64,000 nucleotides of DNA from Lophius americanus (lineage: Eukaryota; Chordata; Actinopteri; Lophiiformes; Lophiidae). Positions 10,721 to 23,300 of the stretch are shown piece after piece (positions within the stretch are counted from its first letter, which is position 1; each line of letters starts with the position of its first letter). Below the pieces are notes generated by a model. It did not search any database. It saw only the letters and a program-made list of their open reading frames with translations, and was not told the DNA's origin. The DNA lies in assembly GCA_037951165.1 (NCBI GenBank), contig JBBDHG010000015.1, positions 62,001-126,000 of the forward strand, in the 5' to 3' direction. The translations under genes were made by a program, and so were the position numbers.

Positions 10721-11740
10721 GATGACAGGAGTGCTGGGTAGGAGAAGACGCAGCAGAAGGTTCTAATGATTGTAGTCAGAGGGTGAAGCCAAACAGTAAG
10801 TATCAATCGATGACTAAGACACATTGGAATCGATGCCTGCGGTGAGACGTGGCGTCGGCCGTCGTCCAGCTCTTCTTGGCCTCTTTACAACATTTGCAAT
10901 TATTTGGAGCTCCAACTAAAGATTGTTTCCTCTCCTTTAATCTGCTTATTATTTGTCAGTCAATTAAGTAAAGTCAATAGAATTACAAAATAAAATGTAA
11001 AGGGTGTGTTAGAGGGTACTCTTAAATTTGTGATGTTGTTTAGCCGTGCTCACTCACGCCACAATCAAACTCCATTTAAAGGACTTCCTGCCTTATTGTC
11101 TCTTCTCTTCTACCTTTACCGCTGCCTCTGTCACACTCGCTACTGTGTCACCACAAAAACCCTCCGCAGATCCACAGTTCCCTCTTCCTTCTCCTCTCAC
11201 ACTGTCGCACAAAGAGGAAAATCAGGAACCCGGACAGAGGGCGTAAGACGAGTGCTATAGATTTGTGGGTTACCTCCCTCAAGCTCATCTATTATCCAGC
11301 TGACTCCTCACTGACCCCCACATTAGAGACTCTGAAAGCCCGTCCTGATATCACTCACCACTACTTTGTGTGTGTCTCTGTGTGTGTGTCCTCTAGGGTG
11401 TTTATATGGGTAAAAAAGATGATTGAAATATCTCTCTCCTGCTCAATAATTAAAGTTCCTGGCATGTATAAGGATAGTGGCCCCTATATAACAGACATCT
11501 TTTTGACCCCTATGAATCAAAACATCATTAAAGTTTGATGAGTGAAGAGTGTTTATATAGTGGGTGTTGGATATTATAATTAAAAAAATTTTTCTCAGTG
11601 GGATCCATCCTTAGTTTTAATAATCCTATTGAGTTTTTTTATTTCTTTATATTACATTTTCCATTCAAGATCACAGAAAGTAGCAAGAAACAACGAGTTT
11701 ATAAAGTAAACAACAGTTCCGACTAATAATCAAACAAAAT
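10721..11740. other. No gene recognised
   Basis: Ordinary sequence. A serine/proline-rich ORF pair at 11006-11260 has no splice support and no recognised domain. Confidence 0.45.
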
Positions 11741-11744
11741 TTCT

Positions 11745-12398
11745 GTAATCAAATCCTTTATGTTGACGCAATAACTATTTCATGGATAATTTTCAAAGTT
11801 TACACCCGGGAAGAGCGAGGAAGAACTTGGTTGATTTTTGGAGCGCTCAGTTGCATATTTCTGCCACTAGGGGGTGTTTTAGCTTCAACGTTTTCCGATC
11901 ATTATTTTTTACAAAAAATACATTTTTGAACATTAAACCGTTAGTTCAAGTTAGTTAAAACTTACCTCATATCAACTGCTTAGAGATCTGTCATATTTTA
12001 CTTTAATTTATCATATTTCACTCCCTGGGGCAGCTTTTTTTGTGCAAAGAAATACTTATTTTGACCATTTATTTCCGACAATATGTCCAAATCTGTCCAA
12101 ATGGCCTCATATGACTTTACACAAGGAGATCTACTTGTATTTGTAACTTCTCAACAATAAGTCCAATTGTATTTCAAACCATCTCATATGAATTGACACA
12201 AGGAAATTTGTGTCTGGGTTAAGAAAAAATTGTTTACTGTATTTGTCTTCATGATCGAGTCGCTCTGGGATCTGATCTTAAAGAATGTTGCTGACCTCAT
12301 AGAAAAAGTTAGGTTAAGTTCAATCAGGGGGAGGTGCTCGTAAAACGCAGGGGATTGGGGACTTTTCGGGATATACCTTTGATGACAGTGCAGGCCTC
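11745..12398 (+). repeat. Family B repeat, near full-length copy
   Basis: Carries ATGTTGACGCAATAACTATT, CGAGGAAGAACTTGGTTGAT, CACTAGGGGGTG, two internal modules (GTCCAAAT ... CTCATATGA) and the 3' end GGGGACTTTTCGGGATATAC followed by CAGTGCAGGCCTC. Confidence 0.75.
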
Positions 12399-12928
12399 AA
12401 ATATCAGGAGCATAGATAATGTTCTATAAGTGTGGTTGGACCAAGAAAAAAAGAGTGTGAAACTGCTACAAATCCAATTATTTCTGAGTAAACGCACAAC
12501 TCTAACTTTCTTGCGTTCCAACGAGGTATGGACTTTCACGCCGATCAAATTAAGGCACCTCAGATTACATCCCAAAATCTGCTAGGACAGCCCGATTCAA
12601 TTGGCTGCTTTTAATAAGCAGATTAGGCTTCAGCATCGTAATCCTTCTTGCTTCGTTCTCCCTCATTGCAGAACTGGAGCGGTGTGTGAGAACAGGTTCG
12701 CTGAGAGCAGACATTGACTGTAGGATTACTCAAGGGCATCTTAAAGCCCGTCTCCTTCGGTTGGTAGAGAGGTTATGTGAGAATGATGGTAAGTAAGTGA
12801 GTTTCCGAGGGCCACGTTCGGATATAGATTCCACAGATGTTTGGCTTGAGATGTATTTTCTCCTGTTTTTGATCTCAAAGCAGTCAAAACATTCATGTTG
12901 CTGAGATGACTGCAAGTCATTGCAATGA

Positions 12929-13060
12929 AAGGCAACTTTATTTATGTGGCATATTTCAGCAAAAGCACAATTCAAAATGCTTTACACAAACAATCAAGTG
13001 ACAAAGTGCAAAAAAACGTCAAGATGAAAAAATTAAACGAGCTAAAAAAAAAAAAAAGCT
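12929..13060 (-). repeat. Conserved teleost retroelement tail
   Basis: AGGCAACTTTATTTATGTGG, then CACAATTCAAAATGCTTTAC, then a poly-A-rich stretch. This matches a motif that recurs in fish genomes at retroelement 3' ends. Family and orientation are inferred from memory of the motif. Confidence 0.5.
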
Positions 13061-14807
13061 AGAAGAAGATCAACTATCCAAGCACTTTCCACCTCGTGAT
13101 TTAGTGTTTTCCTAAATAGTACTGTAAGGAAAGACAGAAATAAGAATCACTTTGAAAATTGGCAAATGAAATGCAGCAGGATGTAAGAAAGTTTTAAAGT
13201 TTGATTTAAAGGAACTGAGATTTGGAGAAGTCCTGTTCCATCCCTGTTTTCTGCTAGCTTTAACAAATATTTGGTGCATAAAAACTGAACGCTGCTTTTC
13301 CATCTTCAGTTCCAAGGGAATTGAATTGGAAATGATTGGAAATCAAATTTTATAAAATACAAAAAAATGGACTTAGTTACATTTGCATAACCATAATAGA
13401 TTAAAGTGCTAAAAGTTTCTGCTTGTTGGCAGATGAAATATATATTACATTTAATATAATCTCCTGCTTACCAACTAAACAAGTAATCCAACTCTTGAAT
13501 CCATTAGCTTAAATTGATAACCAGCAGCTATTAATAAAGAATTTCAGTAACATCTTGATGTACAAGCAAAAAATAATGGAGGGTTGTGTGCATAATAATG
13601 ATAAAAGAAATGGTTGAAAAACAAAGCCGTGGTTCTGTTAGTCGCCCCCAAATTCAAGCTAAGGACCCAAAGGCCAAGACTGACTGGCTTCTTACACAAA
13701 AGAGGCATTTAGGCATGGAAAAATCTTTCAAAAACATATTTTAAATGGGAATTCAGACTGTATTTTAACTCTGTCTCTCTCTTTTTTTTTTCTTTTTAAA
13801 AAAAAATGTCTTTCCTGTTTAATTTATTGTCTATTTCTTATCATCTTCTATTGTTTATGTTTTTCACAAATTTCAGCACCGTTTGTCATCTACTTGATAT
13901 AAATAGAGTGTATTTAGACTTATAATACTAATAAAAGTAAGCCTAATGGATGAAGGTTCAAAAGGTTCAAATTATAGGAAAAATAACAATGAGGTAATCA
14001 TGATGAGTAAAAGGTCAAAAGTGATGAGTTGCAACGAGTTGGACTAATGCATAAATTGTTAACATAGGTAGCTAATAATGATGGATTCAATAATTAATAG
14101 CAGAAAGAAAAGAGTTTAAAGTAAGGTATAAACAATCATTCGTTCATTCAATATCCATTACCTCTTAAGTAAGCCTCTTGGATAATGGCGGAAAGAGCTA
14201 GATAGATAAATAATGTAATGGAAACGGATAAAAGGGTAGCTATATCATACTATAGCGAATGTAACATAAAAATAAGAAATGGACCGTTAACTCTCCGGTA
14301 TCTGATCTGGCCCTGAAACATTTCCACATTTGAGCAAAAGAGGGAGCAGTAAGCACCTGTAAAACACAACATCTCAACCTCAGCACATGGTGAGACCTTG
14401 GAATCCAAGATGACGAAAGCTCTCAAAGCAGAAGAGTCTTTTTCCTCTCCCCTCTAAGCCTTTATTTGATCTTGCTGCGTCTTCACAGCAGCTGAACAAG
14501 TCGATGGTAAGATTCACACACCTGTTAGTATGTCATGCCTTTTAGACTGATCTATTCTGATCCTCTCTTTGTCCAATAAAACAAACATGTCACTGACCAT
14601 TAAATCCTCACGAGCTGCTGGATACATTTTATTGATATTTGAAGACGTGAATCATTTAATTTGACATAATAGTCGTGGAGACATGCGACTCTACCCATAC
14701 AGACCACACCTGCTGCACTTTGTTGTCCCTGAGCGTATATTGTTCACACCTCTTACAGAGAACATAGATGCAACTCTAGGGAGTAACTCAAGTACTCCAT
14801 GACCCTG

Positions 14808-14810
<3 letters not shown>
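13061..14810. other. No gene recognised
   Basis: AT-rich, probably intergenic. Poly-T/poly-A runs lie at 13780-13806. No exon-like segment was found. Confidence 0.45.

Positions 14811-14839
<29 letters not shown>
14811..14839. repeat. (CA)14 microsatellite
   Basis: Perfect CA run of about 28 bp. The following 675 bp to 15515 contain no feature I recognise. Confidence 0.95.
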
Positions 14840-14842
<3 letters not shown>

Positions 14843-15514
14843 TATTCTAAATGAAGGGCCATGCTGCAGCCTGGCGAACTTTTCCTACCAACATTGGTCC
14901 AGGAGTTTCCATATTTAGAGAAATTAATCACCGCTCTGAGTTCCTGTAATAAGGAGTAGGTGTTTGCCCGTAAGTACACATACCAAAGGGAGAGAGCGAC
15001 AGAGACAGAGACGGAGTGAAAACTGGAACGAGTACATGCTTGCTTGAATGCAAATTAGTGAATGCACACCCTCCTCTGAGCTAGTGAGGCAACAACTCCT
15101 ATCATTAAATCAAAGGGTTTGAATATAGAGTGAGAAACGACAGAGAGGACGACGGGGAGTTTAAGGATTCAACAGCGTAGATATAAACCCAAAGTCATTA
15201 TTTGTCTCCATTCATATATCAAAGTCCATTCACTACCTTCAATTCTATGCATCCAGGCCATGGGTGTAACGCTAGCCACTTGGCACACGGGGCAGCCTAC
15301 CTCTCCGTCTCTTTGTTTGGTGTGCATGTGACAAGGGCACAATAGAGCGCTGGACAATACGCCACTTATTGAGTGACTGGCATGGAGTGAGATACATCCC
15401 AGATCGTCTGTCACTCCGCAGCCTTGCGAGCCCGAGGGCTCATGATCCGTGTCAGGTTGCACCCTCCTGACCACATTGCAAATCTGGAAGAGGTCACAGG
15501 GGTCAAAATGAATA

Positions 15515-16475
15515 GGGGGGAAGAGATATTATGGGATTGTCATCGCCGCCGCACATCCTTTGTGTTAACGCAATAATTCAAAAAAAACATTTCAAGGATT
15601 ATCATTAGATTTTTTACACAACTAGACCCTGGTGTGAGGAAGAAATGGATTGATTTTGGGTCAGGTGCATATTACTGACAGCAGGGGGAGCATTATTTCC
15701 AAACGTTTTGAGCCATAATTTCTCATTCCCTCCATTTTAGTCCAAATTTGGTGCATATGATAATAATCTTTCCTGTTTTTATCACATTACAACATCGTGA
15801 AATCTATCTCACAACCCATCGCTGAGGGAGCAGTGAAGCATCAAAGAAGCTGAGGTTTCAGGAGTTTTGCTTAAGGACCAGTGACCTGTTACGCAAGGAG
15901 CTGGGCTCGAACCCTGGTTTCCCGGTTGAGCGACAACTGCTCTACCAACTGACCCACTGATATGAATTGACTGGAGGAAATGTTTCTTGTATACACCCCC
16001 TTTTACTCCAGTAGTTCATATCTAACTAATCAGGGGCAGCTTTTTTACGAAAAATAATGTTTTACGGACATAACTTCTTAACCGTAGGTTCGATCCAGTC
16101 CAAATTAAGGGAATGTGTATCGACTCGAGGAGATCTATCTCGTATACATCATACTTTACTCTAGTGGTTCATATTTCGGTCACTAGGGGGAGCCTTTTTA
16201 CAAAAATAACCTCTGTTTTGCAGCCATAACTTCCTGATCTTATGTCTGATTTAGTCCAAATTTGGGGTAAATGAATCAAATCGAGGAGATCTATCTTCTA
16301 CATATCATATTTTACTTCAGTAGTAGAACTTGTTCATATTTATCTCACTAGGGGGGGATTTGTCATGCAAAACATTAGAAGTTAAATTTGAGGAGTTCAA
16401 TAAAGGGTATTGCTTGTGCAATGCAGGGTGTTGGGGTGTTTTTGGAGACATACGTAGACTTTGTTGATGTTGACA
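15515..16475 (+). repeat. Family B repeat, fullest copy, interrupted by a SINE
   Basis: The 5' part reads GAGATATTATGGGATTGTCA, TCGCCGCCGCAC and GTGTTAACGCAATAA, then GTGAGGAAGAAATGGATTGA. Three modules of about 153 bp follow, starting near 15712, 16069 and 16223. Each has CCATAA(T/C)TTCT, a (G/T)TCCAAAT box, GAGGAGATCTATCT and CACTAGGGGG. The 3' part has TTTGAGGAGTTCAATAAAGG and ATTGCTTGTGCAATGCAGGG. The first module is split at 15760. Confidence 0.8.
15761..15959 (-). mobile_element. tRNA-derived SINE nested in family B
   Basis: The - strand reads as a tRNA-like head: A-box-like TCAGTTGGTAGAG (+ strand 15940-15952) and B-box-like GGTTCGAGCCC (around 15903-15914). A non-tRNA body and an AT-rich tail ending TTATTA follow. 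The host repeat resumes exactly (GTGCATATGA ... ATATGAATTGACTGG), leaving ATATGA duplicated at 15755-15760 and 15960-15965. It is not a functional tRNA gene, because it lacks a matched acceptor stem. Confidence 0.8.
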
Positions 16476-17865
16476 TTAGCCGTCGCTTTTCATCCTTTTC
16501 CAAAATCTTCTCTCTAAATGTCAATTATAACGCACCATGACAACAAAGTGTTTATCCTCCCAAATGATTTTAAAATGATCACAATTGTGAGCTAGCCACA
16601 GCAAACAAAATTATTCAAGCATCTCAAAGTGAATTATCTATATATTGAATCATGTTGCGGGTAAATAAATGTAATTCACATGTTTTCTAGTATATCTCCA
16701 GGATGTGTGTGTGTTTTTGTTTCTGTATGTGTGTGTGTGTGTGTGAAATCAGTCGCTATAGGCAGCTACGGTTTTCCAGCTTGTCACTGTCAGCTGACTG
16801 TCAGTCACTGCCTTCAGCTGAGCTCAATCTCTCTCCGAGATCTCAAGCTCTCTCCATCAAAAGCGTGCCATGGCCTTCTGGCCCGCTGACAACGGCTCTC
16901 CAAGAAATGTCAGGGCTTTCATTTGAAATCAAGTAGATGCTATGTTATCCCCATCATGTGATACCAGCCATAGGAGTGAGATCATTGAATAAACAAAAGT
17001 CACCAGTGTTTCAACAATTCCAGTAGAACCTCTAATATGCCTTGAATGTTTTCTGTAATTATTTTTTTAATCTCACAGAGACAGATTTGATTAGACAGTC
17101 AAGAACTGCTACGTCATTTTCATTTGGTAGAATCTCAATACATTTTTATTCTTATTTCTTTTTTCCTCCATAACTAAAGTTGTATAACAGCTGCTCAAAA
17201 CAGGGAGGTTTCCCAAGCATATGTCCTTGTACTTCTTTTGCTTGAGGTTCAAATGATGGTGTTGGGAAAAGAAGTATTTGAAAATTAAAATACTCAAACT
17301 TTTGAAAGTCATGATTTCAAAAGCATACTTAGGGGATGACAAAGTTACCAAAAGAGCCTATATTAAAGTAAGGTATACGGTTATAAATTGGAAATTCTTA
17401 CTGGTGCATTACTATGCAGCATTTTTAATGTTGGTGGAGATCACTTTACAAAATATATAAACTGTTATTTGATTAAGTGTATAATGTTGCACCACTTGTT
17501 GTAAACATGTAATAACCTTATGGTTTATTCTTCCAGGCGTGCTAAAATGCTGCATTTCAATATTGGTGCCGATTCCTCTACTAACATACATACTATTATC
17601 TGATTTAATTGTGTTACAATGCATGTATGTATTACATCTTCTAAAAATGTAATAATTGTATGTCCTATCATTCTGGGTGCATTAACATTAACCCATCTGC
17701 ATTACGAGAAAATCAAAAACAAAATGATGATTTTTTTAAACGGGATAAGAGGTTACACATAATGAATGAATAAACCTCTCAATTTTCAAACTTCTCTCCC
17801 TCTCAATTTCAATGTTTACTTTCATAAAGCTTTATTGGCATGAACAAAGACATTTTTAGTATTCC
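16476..17865. other. No gene recognised
   Basis: A short GT tract lies at 16703-16744. The rest is AT-rich unique-looking sequence. 17400-17640 contains two similar blocks about 160 bp apart: CATTTTTAATGTTGGTGGAGA and CATTTCAATATTGGTGCCGA, each followed by ACTGTTATTTGATT- or ACTATTATCTGATT-like sequence. Confidence 0.45.
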
Positions 17866-17869
17866 AAGG

Positions 17870-18025
17870 GCAATCCTGACCTCCCTCTCCGCAGCAACAC
17901 TCTCCAGCGCAACCTGGGGGAACCTGAGGCGTTCCCACGTCAGAGGAGATATAGTCCCTCCAGTGAGTTCTGGGTGTACCCCGGGTTCTCCTTACATTTG
18001 GATGTGCCTGAAAAACCGCTAAAGG
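17870..18025 (-). mobile_element. LINE ORF2 C-terminal scrap (RTE-like)
   Basis: The - strand reads TGGAGGGACTATATCTCCTC, then GTGGGAACGCCTCAGGTTCC, then GCGGAGAGGGAGGTCAGG. This corresponds to a WRDYISR...WERLGVP...EREV-like C-terminus seen in many fish LINE copies. It is short and isolated. Clade assignment is from memory and uncertain. Confidence 0.55.
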
Positions 18026-18945
18026 GAGGTGGCTTCTTCGAGAAAGTTCTGGCTTTAAATCCAGCTTAGGAAAACAAGTTGAGTTTAGGTGTTATCACTG
18101 TGTTTGCTAGGGTAGTTTTGCTTCCTCCCACAGGCCAACAAAAATGCAAAATATGAGAATGGTGACTTTGCTTTCCAGCATGAATAAACTTGAATGTCTC
18201 CTGTAATAAACTGGAGACTTTTCTGTTGTGTGCTTAGCCTAATGTTAGCTAGGATCGGCTTAATCCCTCCCTGCAACCCTTTACAGGATGAACACACGCA
18301 TAAAAATTAATAAATGAAATGATCGATGTTAAACCTTTGATGCACTTTTTTCTTTCTTTTCAGCGATAATCCGTTTTAGTCCGAGTTGTTAGTTGAGGCC
18401 AGTGGCTTTTGGCACACGTGATCGAATACTTGAGTAAAACAAGGGGGGATATGGAATGGACAACACGAACCTGATCTCTGAAATTATTATTGAAATGTTT
18501 CCCCCCTATTCAGAGATCTGTGACATTATTTATACTGTTTATGTTCGAATGCTATATTTTTCCTCACTTGAAAATAATATGCTTGATATTTGTCATCAGA
18601 ACAGCTTAAACAATAACATTTATATTAACATATTAGATTTGTTGAATGGATTGGAAACCTTCCTTTAGTAACAAAACAAGTTAAAAAAACAGAACCTACC
18701 TCAGGTGATTAAAAAAAAAAAATCAAGCATGAAACTTAGCAACTTTCCATGGCATTTAAATGTGTCACCATGGCTTACTCTGGTGAGACTCAGTAGTTTG
18801 GGTAACATTTTTTTAGATGCTTGAGTTTATTTTCTTTCACTCCTCCTTTTTTTTGTTGTGGTTGAGTTTTGCATAGATAGTTGTGAAATCAATAAATAGA
18901 AATAAATAAATGATCTTGATTAAAAAGGGAAGGTGGCTGAGTTCA
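18026..18945. other. No gene recognised upstream of the promoter block
   Basis: AT-rich with poly-A runs near 18711. The 70-codon ORF at 18456 has no supporting signal. Confidence 0.45.
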
Positions 18946-18949
18946 GTTC

Positions 18950-19155
18950 AGCATCCATTGTTGGGGGTGTTCCTAGACTCGCCCTCCCTCTCTCTCCCTC
19001 CCTCCCTCTCTGCGAGGGTGGGGGCAGAGAGCTATTAGGCTCGCGCTGCTAACATCATTGGAGGGGAGACGCTTTCCACCGTCAGCGCCGGAGCAGAGCA
19101 GGGGAGCCCTGGCAACAAGGAGAGACACAAACTCCGCAGCCTGTCACACCACACA
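18950..19155 (+). promoter_or_regulatory. CpG-rich promoter and putative non-coding first exon
   Basis: A CT-rich stretch (18975-19010) leads into GC-rich sequence with clustered CG dinucleotides (TCGCGCTGC, GTCAGCGCCGG). It is followed by CACCACACA|GTAAGT, a consensus splice donor at 19156. There is no ATG between about 19000 and the donor, so this would be a 5' UTR exon. Composition contrasts sharply with the AT-rich flanks. The start site is not defined, and TATA-less initiation is likely. The gene is unidentified. Confidence 0.6.
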
Positions 19156-19905
19156 GTAAGTCACACACAAACTACTTGTCTCGCTAACCCCCTTAGCTGT
19201 CAATGAGATACTTTCTCGCGTGGGGTTGTTTGGAGCAAAATGGCTGGGAGAACTGGGCAGGGTGGCGCTGACGCTCCGGGTTACTTCAAAGCCTTGAAAA
19301 ATGTTTACTTCCCCCTCTGACCTATTTTTAAGTGAGCAGAAATCACGGAGCCGTGCTGGCTTTGGGTGTGTGTGGTTGTCATTTCGGGACTTTTACGCAA
19401 AGTAGTGTTTAAGTGGGGCGGCGGGGAGCTGATCTTCCTCTGGATTGTGACCGAGGGAGAAGCGCGTGAGCCGGCGAGCTGCTGTCGGGCAGACGCTGCA
19501 CTTCCTCTAACTGCGCCACTCCAATATTTACTCTTTGCATATATTTTTGCAGCCCCTAACAACGAAACCTACAGCTGAATATTGTTGCTCATAATCCCAC
19601 GCGTCTTCTTTTGAACTCCTTTCTCACTGACAGAGACTGTCAAAGGCAGCTTTTTGCATTTTTATCTACGTTTCACCATCGCGGAAGTGTTGCCTCTGCA
19701 CGAAAAGAGAGCAAACTGTAACAAGCAGAGCCCACATCATTATGTCCAGTGTTTGCAAAAACGTAGTTACATCTGTTTGGTGGGTCCGTGTTTATTAGAA
19801 ACGTTGCACGGTGTGTTACTCCAGTGTTTTATACCGTCAGCTGGTTGTAAAGGACATGAGGAATTGTGATTGCTGGACAAGCCGTGATGTCATTCATCCT
19901 AGCTG
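19156..19905 (+). other. GC-rich start of the putative first intron
   Basis: CpG density stays high to about 19530 (AGTGGGGCGGCGGGGAGC, GCGCGTGAGCCGGCGAGC), as expected for a CpG island that spans a promoter and the start of intron 1. ORFs in this stretch have no codon or splice support. Confidence 0.5.
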
Positions 19906-19911
19906 GAGCAT

Positions 19912-20075
19912 TATATAACGGGACTGTAGGGAAGCCTGCGATAGCCGGCTATTTTTACTTTGTTTACACCTCGGAGTCGCACTCAGAGTAGCTTATGCGT
20001 CCCAGGTGGTCTATGCTTTCACTCGCACTATGAATTTAAAATGGATTTAAAAGGAGACCAAGTGGATGGACAGAT
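19912..20075 (+). CDS. Candidate alternative first exon with start codon
   Basis: TATATAA at 19912-19918 could serve as a TATA box about 30 bp upstream of initiation. An ATG at 20041 sits in AAAATGG (A at -3, G at +4) and opens the short frame MDLKGDQVDGQ. It runs into GAT|GTAAGT, a consensus donor at 20076, leaving two bases of a codon. An upstream ATG at 20031 stops after six codons. Spliced directly to the exon at 51450 the frame hits a stop after a few codons, so an intervening exon would be needed. Only the terminal codons and signals support it, so it remains tentative. Confidence 0.35.
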
Positions 20076-20224
20076 GTAAGTGATAAAGAAACAGTAACCA
20101 CTGATGTGGTATTAGAGAGAAAATTAATATTTTGTCCCAGAGTCAGTGTTTTTTAACCTGGGTTTTGAAGTGTTGTTGTTGTTGAGAATTAGAATCTTAA
20201 CTCTTTATTTTCGCTTTTTTAAAA

Positions 20225-20390
20225 TCCCGGCACGATATATAGGACGATGTGATATTAGTTCTCCGCATTTGACCCATCCCTGAGGATGGATGGACAGATC
20301 TTGTGGGGTGCCTAGGAAAGCGTATAGGGGTTCGCCCCTTTGATAACCGGCTAAAGGACCCTGTGACATGGGGACAGGTTAGAGCTGAGC
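20225..20390. repeat. Short teleost repeat fragment
   Basis: CTCCGCATTTGACCCATCCC at about 20260-20279 is a motif I associate with interspersed repeats of fish. The following sequence to 20390 may belong to it. Family not determined. Confidence 0.35.
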
Positions 20391-23300
20391 AATTCCGGCA
20401 AAAATGTGGATTGGGATTTTTTTGCTTGGAACTGAGATCACGATTCTCTACATGACCTTACCGTTCAGATTACACATTATTGCATGTTGTTACGGACATG
20501 AGAAATTAAAAAATACCATGCGCTTTCTGTGTGTGACTCAGGTAGGTATGTTGGCACTAAAGGGTGACACTAGAGAGATGAGTAGCCTTCGTGAAACGGG
20601 AGAAATAATGTGGTAGAAATAGAAAATATATAAGTTAACTGATCTGAAGAAGTGGTTAAGGAGTGATAAGAAACTACTACTCCTGTTTCAGCCTCTTCTA
20701 TGGGATTTTAGCTCTCTGGCTTCTCACCCATTTTATGCTAGCTAGCTTGGCTTAGTTCTGGCTAACCCTTGCTACTGAAAGACTCCAAGTGACAATAAAA
20801 ATAAAAATTCACTTGTAACAGGACTGAGGTTCTGCAGCATGCTCTCATGAATTACTTAGTTGACAAAAAACTACAACTCCCATTGGAACACAACTCACTG
20901 CCTTCACAGGAGCTTATGTAACAAATTAAAATGCTGCAGAATTATTTCTGGATTGCAATCTTTTTTTACGATTAATCAACCAGCCATACTACAGGGGTAC
21001 TATGGAATCAAATTGCCAATCATGTAATTGGAGGATGACGCCTCTACCTCTACCTGAGCTAGCGCTGCCTCATTAGTATTACCAAATCGGACCCTCATTG
21101 TCAGATCCCATAGAGGCACAACTGTAGCACAAAAGTTAATGCCGGTTGGCGACAATAGTTTGGCAGTAGTATGGAGACCTTCACAATATTTGGCGGGTGG
21201 ATTAAATGTTATGGCAGTGTTGCAGCTCTACAAAGTATTGGAGAAGCTTGCCATTAAGGGGTTGAAACATTTAGAGGCTTAATCAGTCAGTAAAAGTAGC
21301 ATCTTATGCTACATTTGATAAAAAGCCTTGAAATAGATGTTTTATTGAGCTTTCTAATCTGTTCTTGTTTGAGCTGGTCATGGCAAACAGCTGATGAATA
21401 GTATATTTGGTACATAAATCTAATATCCAATGGGGGTAATTTATTTTGCTTTTAACTGTATTTCATTAAAGCTATACTTATGCTTATATCAGCTATATTA
21501 ATATGCAGAACACAGATAGCATGAAGGATAATGGCTTACCACTTTGTTCCTCTGTGTCAACATTGCCCGATGTAACCATAGTGTAGAATTTGTAGTGTAG
21601 TATTATATACTGCCGTGTTATAACAGCCTAACATCAATCACAACAACAGCAATGAGGAGTGGGGAAAGTCCAAGCAGTGTTTTTAAGTCTGTAGTAAACT
21701 TTGAAGGTGGAAAGAGTTTTCTATAACCTCATAGAGGGTAGCAGCGAGGGAACTTTGCACAAATTAGATACTCTGACCATTGCATGTGTAGATTACTGTT
21801 TTACTTTTATATTTATATAAAAAAATGGTGTTACTGTTTCATTACCAAGTCTTTTGTGCTTTATGTTTTAGGGTCAGCAAGTCGGAGAGGAGGGAAAGGT
21901 AGTAATAAAGTGGTTCAATAGAAATGTATTGCTTGGCTTCAGCTCTGTAACTGGGAGTGACTTTAGGGGGAGGTAGATGATAATGTGAGCAAGTATTAAT
22001 TCCTGTTGGAGCAAGTCGTTGAGATCTTGGTCTTAATGGAGACAAACTGTTTGCACCACTTAAGAGAAAAACCACATGTGCACATCATTGGCTGTTTTTA
22101 CCAGACAACATTTAAAAGTTGTATTGTGGCAGAGAAGAGTGGGGATGAGTGCCGGCTGGTTTGCTGCATGGTGAATTTGAATTAGAAAAGTATGGATGCT
22201 GTGACATTTCCTTGGATTTGAAGCTAAAGAAGAAACAGGGCTTAACTGGTACTGCCTGCAAGTCTCAATTTGAACCAATACCTGGAATTGGTTGCTGGTA
22301 TCTGATATTATAGCTTTCGTTTTTTGTACTTCTTCTTAAATAACAAAAATATAATTAATTTATTCAAAAATAAGTCACAGAATATAATGTAACACCCACA
22401 AAGCTCCAAAAAAAGCTGCTGTTGAATGGGAGCAGTAGGAGAAACATTTTACTCAAATTAAGGGCTATAACTATAGATACACTCTATAGACATAACTGTT
22501 TAAACAGACATAAATAACAAACAGTTCAGTGTGGAGAAACAGAGAATGAACAAACAGATGAATGTGTAATACAGCAGATGGAATGTGATAGTCTTCGGTG
22601 CTCAGACCTCCCGGGAAAATTGGTATTGAAGGGTATCTGCCCAGTGCAGCATCAAGGTTTTAGTCCTCTTTTGGTGTCTGGATTCTGGTGGTGGTGGCGG
22701 CTGATGACTGTGTTCAGGCTGATGAATTATGAGGCAGCTGGATTTGCAATGACTAGTCCTATTAACATAAAGCAGCAATAACAATGAGCTAATATGTCAT
22801 CATATCCTGTCATCTAGGTGTTTTTGTCACTAGCCAAGCACTAACTGATTGTAATAATTTCCCATTAATAACATATGCTTCATGTACTCAGTGTTTGAAG
22901 GTGTGTAGGAATGTAGGACAGTCATTGACTTATCATTGGCTAACTTTAGTATTATGGCTAGGCTAACGTCATCACAGGCAGCAAACAAAACATAGATATC
23001 TCCAACAACAGCATGTCAATGTAGCTAATAATTAGAGGATGTTGATGTTGAAGTTCTAAATTAAACTATGTAAATTCTCTAGCTCTTATTATGTATTTTG
23101 TGTTTTACAAAGTGTTTATTCAGCTAAGTCAATCCTGTCAAGTTTTATGATTAAAATTGCTGTGGTGTGTTGTCTGCATCAAGGCTTAAAAGTGTTGTCT
23201 CACATGTCTCACTCTTTCATCTTGATGTGTTCTTAGGAACTGGAATTTTCCATGGAATGATGTGCTATGAATATGTGTAATTAAGTAGGGATTAACATGG

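Noticed and set aside
12730..12975. Minus-strand ORFs with an Arg-rich end
   Set aside because: No splice signals, no domain, and it overlaps a retroelement tail.
15898..15955. tRNA gene on the minus strand
   Set aside because: A- and B-box-like sequences are present, but there is no complete cloverleaf with paired acceptor stem. It is flanked by a SINE body and target duplication.
19366..19578. ORFs on both strands in the CpG-rich block
   Set aside because: GC-rich sequence is stop-poor. Neither frame has a good start context or matching splice sites.
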